The notes under the pieces are model-generated. The model made no database searches. It had not been told where the DNA came from and saw nothing but the letters and a program-made list of their open reading frames with translations. The position numbers and the translations under genes are program-made. This document shows, piece by piece, positions 61,533-64,000 of a stretch of DNA of 64,000 nt. The stretch lies in assembly GCA_023429135.1 (NCBI GenBank), contig JAEYWD010000032.1:1-64000 (forward strand), in the 5' to 3' direction. Every line of letters begins with the position of its first letter. Positions within the stretch are counted from its first letter, which is position 1. This stretch comes from Bacteroidota bacterium. GTDB taxonomy: Bacteria > Bacteroidota > Bacteroidia > Bacteroidales > JAAUTT01.

Positions 61533-62327
61533 TTAAACTGAGATATCGCCTTTTATATGAGGGTGCGACTGATACCCTTCTATTTGAAAATCGGAAAATT
61601 GAAAATCGAAAATGTTCCTGATTTCCGGGTTCAGTTTTAATTTTGGAAGAGGATAGGGTTCCCGTGTGAGCTGGAGTTTCACCTGTTCCAGATGGTTGAG
61701 GTAGATGTGAGCATCTCCCAGGGTATGGATAAAATCGCCTGGTTCCAGATCTGTCACCTGGGCAACCATATGAGTTAATAGCGCATACGATGTAATGTTA
61801 AAAGGAACTCCGAGAAAAATATCGGCGCTGCGTTGATACATCGAGCAGGAGAGTTTTCCATTGGCAACATAAAACTGAAACATCACATGGCAGGGAGGGA
61901 GAGCCATATTGTCAAGATCGGCCACATTCCAGGCACTTACAATATGACGGCGAGAATCAGGATTCTTCTTGATTGATTCAATAACCTGTGATATCTGATC
62001 GATTCCGCCTCCCTTGTACGAAGGCCACGACCTCCACTGGTAACCGTAAACATGCCCCAGTTCTCCGCTGGCATCAGCCCATTCGTCCCATATACTAACC
62101 TTATTTTGGGTAAGATATCCGATATTGGTTTCACCCTTCAGAAACCAAAGTAATTCATGCAGAATCGATTTCAGATGCAACTTCTTGGTGGTAAGCATGG
62201 GAAAGCCTTCTCCTAAGTTGAAACGCATTTGATATCCAAAAACGCTTATGGTGCCGGTACCTGTACGGTCGGTCTTTTCGACACCGTTTTTAAGGACATG
62301 ATCGAGTAAATCCAGATATTGCTTCAT
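61533..62327 (-). CDS. thyA: thymidylate synthase
   Basis: ThyA methylates dUMP to dTMP with methylenetetrahydrofolate. The 264-residue protein begins MKQYLDLLDHVLKNG and has catalytic Cys146 in PPCHVMFQF, the same length and Cys position as E. coli ThyA. The dUMP-binding RSADIFLGVPFNI is also present. The frame opens two codons earlier at 62333, but the ATG at 62327 is the family start. It is the first gene of thyA-folA-GH26; the 102 bases upstream hold no exact promoter box. Confidence 0.97.
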   Translation of the reverse strand: MKQYLDLLDHVLKNGVEKTDRTGTGTISVFGYQMRFNLGEGFPMLTTKKLHLKSILHELLWFLKGETNIGYLTQNKVSIWDEWADASGELGHVYGYQWRSWPSYKGGGIDQISQVIESIKKNPDSRRHIVSAWNVADLDNMALPPCHVMFQFYVANGKLSCSMYQRSADIFLGVPFNITSYALLTHMVAQVTDLEPGDFIHTLGDAHIYLNHLEQVKLQLTREPYPLPKLKLNPEIRNIFDFQFSDFQIEGYQSHPHIKGDISV

Positions 62328-62429
62328 TCTCAAAAAATATTATACCAATTTATTTTCAGCCCAAAAAGAACGTGAATACTATCTGCTGCCAACGAAAGCT
62401 GAAAATTACAGAAGGCTAAAGTACAAAAA

Positions 62430-63359
62430 TTAAGAGGGCTGGATTATTTTATTTTTAAACAATATTTTAACACCCCAAACTACAATAATAGCTCCAATAA
62501 ATCGGGGAATTGTAATCCAGAAAATGTTTACGCCAATGGCAACAAAGAGCAGGGTATCTTCCAGCAGGGAATGAGAAACTGCAATATGATGGTTAAGAAG
62601 GTTAGCTTCGTATTTATTGATTTTTCCCGATTTAACATATTCAATCAGAATGGCCGATCCCCAGGCCAGTCCAACAACATTGGCCACCAGCCACATAAAT
62701 GAACTCTGAAGTGGCAGGCCAAATAACTTCATCACCGGCCGCAAACCTTTGGAAAGCAGGTCGAGGATTTTAAACTCTTCCAGAACATTGTGCAAAATCT
62801 GAAGTAAGGTAACAATGATGATAATTTTGATTATTAACCAAAATGTTGAGATAGCCCATGCAAGGAAAAAATCCGTAAAAGGTTCACCTATCTGGTGAAC
62901 TGCAGCATTGAGGTTGTTCAGGTGCGATGTTTCGGCAGGTAAAAGCAGATTGAACAAAACACCAGCGGCAAGAGCCGAAATTATCCGCACCGCCAGCATA
63001 CTTACAGGCGACGATCCGGTTTTTTTCTGAACAGTTGTTTCAATAATCAGGTTATGAGCAATGAGCACCATGATAGCCATGATGGTAATTTCGCGCATGG
63101 TGAAATCCAGTGAGTCGATGATGGCTATCGCAGAATAAATATTCAATAAAGCGCCCGATAAAATCACTAATGCTGACTCGCCTGGTAAACCCAGAAATGC
63201 AAACGCCGGTTTTATAAGTTCGGCAAGCCATTGCAGAAACCCGAAATATTCGAGCAATTTGACTCCCAAAGAAACAGGAATCATTATTTTCAGAAGCCAG
63301 AATATGGTTTTGAGAGAAGGGCGGATAGCAACTTTAGCTGCTTTTAAGAAACGGAACAT
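62430..63359 (-). CDS. Gate-domain (nucleoside recognition) membrane protein
   Basis: The 309-residue membrane protein resembles the spore-maturation SpmA/B and 'nucleoside recognition' Gate-domain family, with about eight hydrophobic segments and two halves of similar layout. The small-residue motif (LPGESALVILSGALLNIYSAI) near the middle of the first half is typical, and the second half has MWLVANVVGLAWGSAILIE. The transported or sensed molecule is unknown. It starts directly at the stop of the secreted hypothetical gene (TAA-ATG) and probably shares its transcript. Confidence 0.8.
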   Translation of the reverse strand: MFRFLKAAKVAIRPSLKTIFWLLKIMIPVSLGVKLLEYFGFLQWLAELIKPAFAFLGLPGESALVILSGALLNIYSAIAIIDSLDFTMREITIMAIMVLIAHNLIIETTVQKKTGSSPVSMLAVRIISALAAGVLFNLLLPAETSHLNNLNAAVHQIGEPFTDFFLAWAISTFWLIIKIIIIVTLLQILHNVLEEFKILDLLSKGLRPVMKLFGLPLQSSFMWLVANVVGLAWGSAILIEYVKSGKINKYEANLLNHHIAVSHSLLEDTLLFVAIGVNIFWITIPRFIGAIIVVWGVKILFKNKIIQPS

Positions 63360-63866
63360 TTACTTGTTTTTGTTTTGAGCGTCTATTTTAATATGGTCTA
63401 TTCTGCTGTTCTTCAATATAACCACTGTGCGGTACGCTCCACCCGGCATGGTTAATCTAATGGAATCCTTGTTATTATCCGGGTAAGCAATTCTGCTGTA
63501 AAAATCGGAAGCAGAAGTTCCAACGCCAATGTCGCCTTTTAATTTCAGGCGTTTGTCGTGCAAGTTGGCAGCAATAAACTGGGCATTGCCATTGTAGGGT
63601 TTGAAAAAGAAAATCTCAGTTTTCCCTTTCGACATTTTTATAATGGTATCTTTATGCGAAGGGTCAACTCTGTTTTTCATTGAATAACGGGTTGTCTTCA
63701 GGTAGGAGGAATATTTTTCCTGAAAAACCTCAAATTTTGAAGAAAATGGCCATGGATTCTCGGTAAACTCTTTCATCGAAACCATTTTGTTATCGGATGT
63801 TTGCCCAACTGCAACAACCTTTCCAATGAATAAGCAGAATAAAATCAGCAGGCTCCTTGTTATCAT
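63360..63866 (-). CDS. secreted hypothetical protein
   Basis: I do not recognise this 168-residue protein. It has a signal peptide (about residues 1-20, ending VVAVG). The mature part is basic and soluble, with FTENPWPFSSKFEVFQEKYS near the start and an FFFKPYNGNAQFIAANLHD stretch. It has no Cys in the mature part and no visible catalytic motif. It is the first gene before the Gate-domain membrane protein, with the stop codon touching the next start, so the two are likely to work together. The 134 bases to the window edge show no clear promoter. Confidence 0.75.
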   Translation of the reverse strand: MITRSLLILFCLFIGKVVAVGQTSDNKMVSMKEFTENPWPFSSKFEVFQEKYSSYLKTTRYSMKNRVDPSHKDTIIKMSKGKTEIFFFKPYNGNAQFIAANLHDKRLKLKGDIGVGTSASDFYSRIAYPDNNKDSIRLTMPGGAYRTVVILKNSRIDHIKIDAQNKNK

Positions 63867-64000
63867 CTTTACGATTTAGTTAATAAAAATTAAATAATTT
63901 TTTGACTAACCTATATATTATTGTTTATCTTGCACTCTACTTAGAAAAATCGAGCTTAAATATGCTATTTTTCTGATAAAACAAAGCTTTAAATTAAATG

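Noticed and set aside
1..64000. CRISPR arrays, insertion sequences, prophage, tRNA and rRNA genes
   Set aside because: No regularly spaced direct repeats with spacers, transposase motifs, phage structural genes or tRNA cloverleaf cores were seen in the window.

Overview
The window looks like chromosome from a member of the Bacteroidota, most likely the class Bacteroidia. The evidence is a SusC/SusD pair with a hybrid two-component regulator, a DUF4492-cydAB cluster, a lone class I BirA, a BT0820-type HAD protein, and promoters of the TAnnTTTG type with few Shine-Dalgarno sites. A caa3-type cytochrome c oxidase beside cytochrome bd suggests an environmental, oxygen-respiring or microaerobic lineage (Marinilabiliales/Prolixibacteraceae-like is a guess) rather than a strict gut anaerobe. 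I see no insertion sequence, prophage, CRISPR array, tRNA or rRNA.

Layout. 1-15.2 kb is housekeeping: the end of rpmE (L31), a GlmU-family protein, lon, a LiaF-like protein, coaD with a thioredoxin-fold protein, a Nudix gene divergent from pyrE, an SRPBCC protein, birA divergent from rsfS-ftsH-cdsA-psd, a small Cys-repeat secreted protein and a flavodiiron protein. 15.2-24.7 kb is a surface-glycan region: cutC, a phosphatase-superfamily lipoprotein, and six genes for membrane glycosyltransferase-like proteins, a GT2 and a methyltransferase. Five of these form a minus-strand operon in which every gene overlaps the next. 24.8-33.2 kb carries a new 44-residue membrane ORF and a seven-gene run parA-parB-DUF5683-mltD-SGNH-SGNH-MBOAT, which joins chromosome partitioning, cell-wall cleavage and O-acylation. 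33.4-36 kb holds a glutaminyl cyclase, a HAD protein and pssA.

36-48.7 kb is a compact fructan utilisation locus: susC, susD, a GH32 enzyme, a sugar porter, fructokinase and a hybrid two-component sensor with a periplasmic sugar-binding domain. Upstream of susC is an array of TGTAAC direct repeats spaced 20 bp apart that ends at a promoter-like box. It is the best candidate for the operator of the hybrid regulator. 48.7-56.3 kb holds two divergent respiratory operons: DUF4492-cydA-cydB plus an unlisted 37-residue CydX-like ORF, and SCO-coxI-III-IV-II. 56.3-64 kb holds an MFS exporter, a MORN-type lipoprotein, a TolB-like propeller protein, thyA-folA with a GH26 mannanase, and a Gate-domain protein with a secreted hypothetical.

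The points most worth following are the phased repeat array, a dyad repeat that occupies all three roomy convergent gene junctions, the overlapping glycosyltransferase operon, and several ORFs under 60 codons that have their own promoter-like boxes or operon positions. Gene families were recognised by eye from translated motifs. No database search was run.
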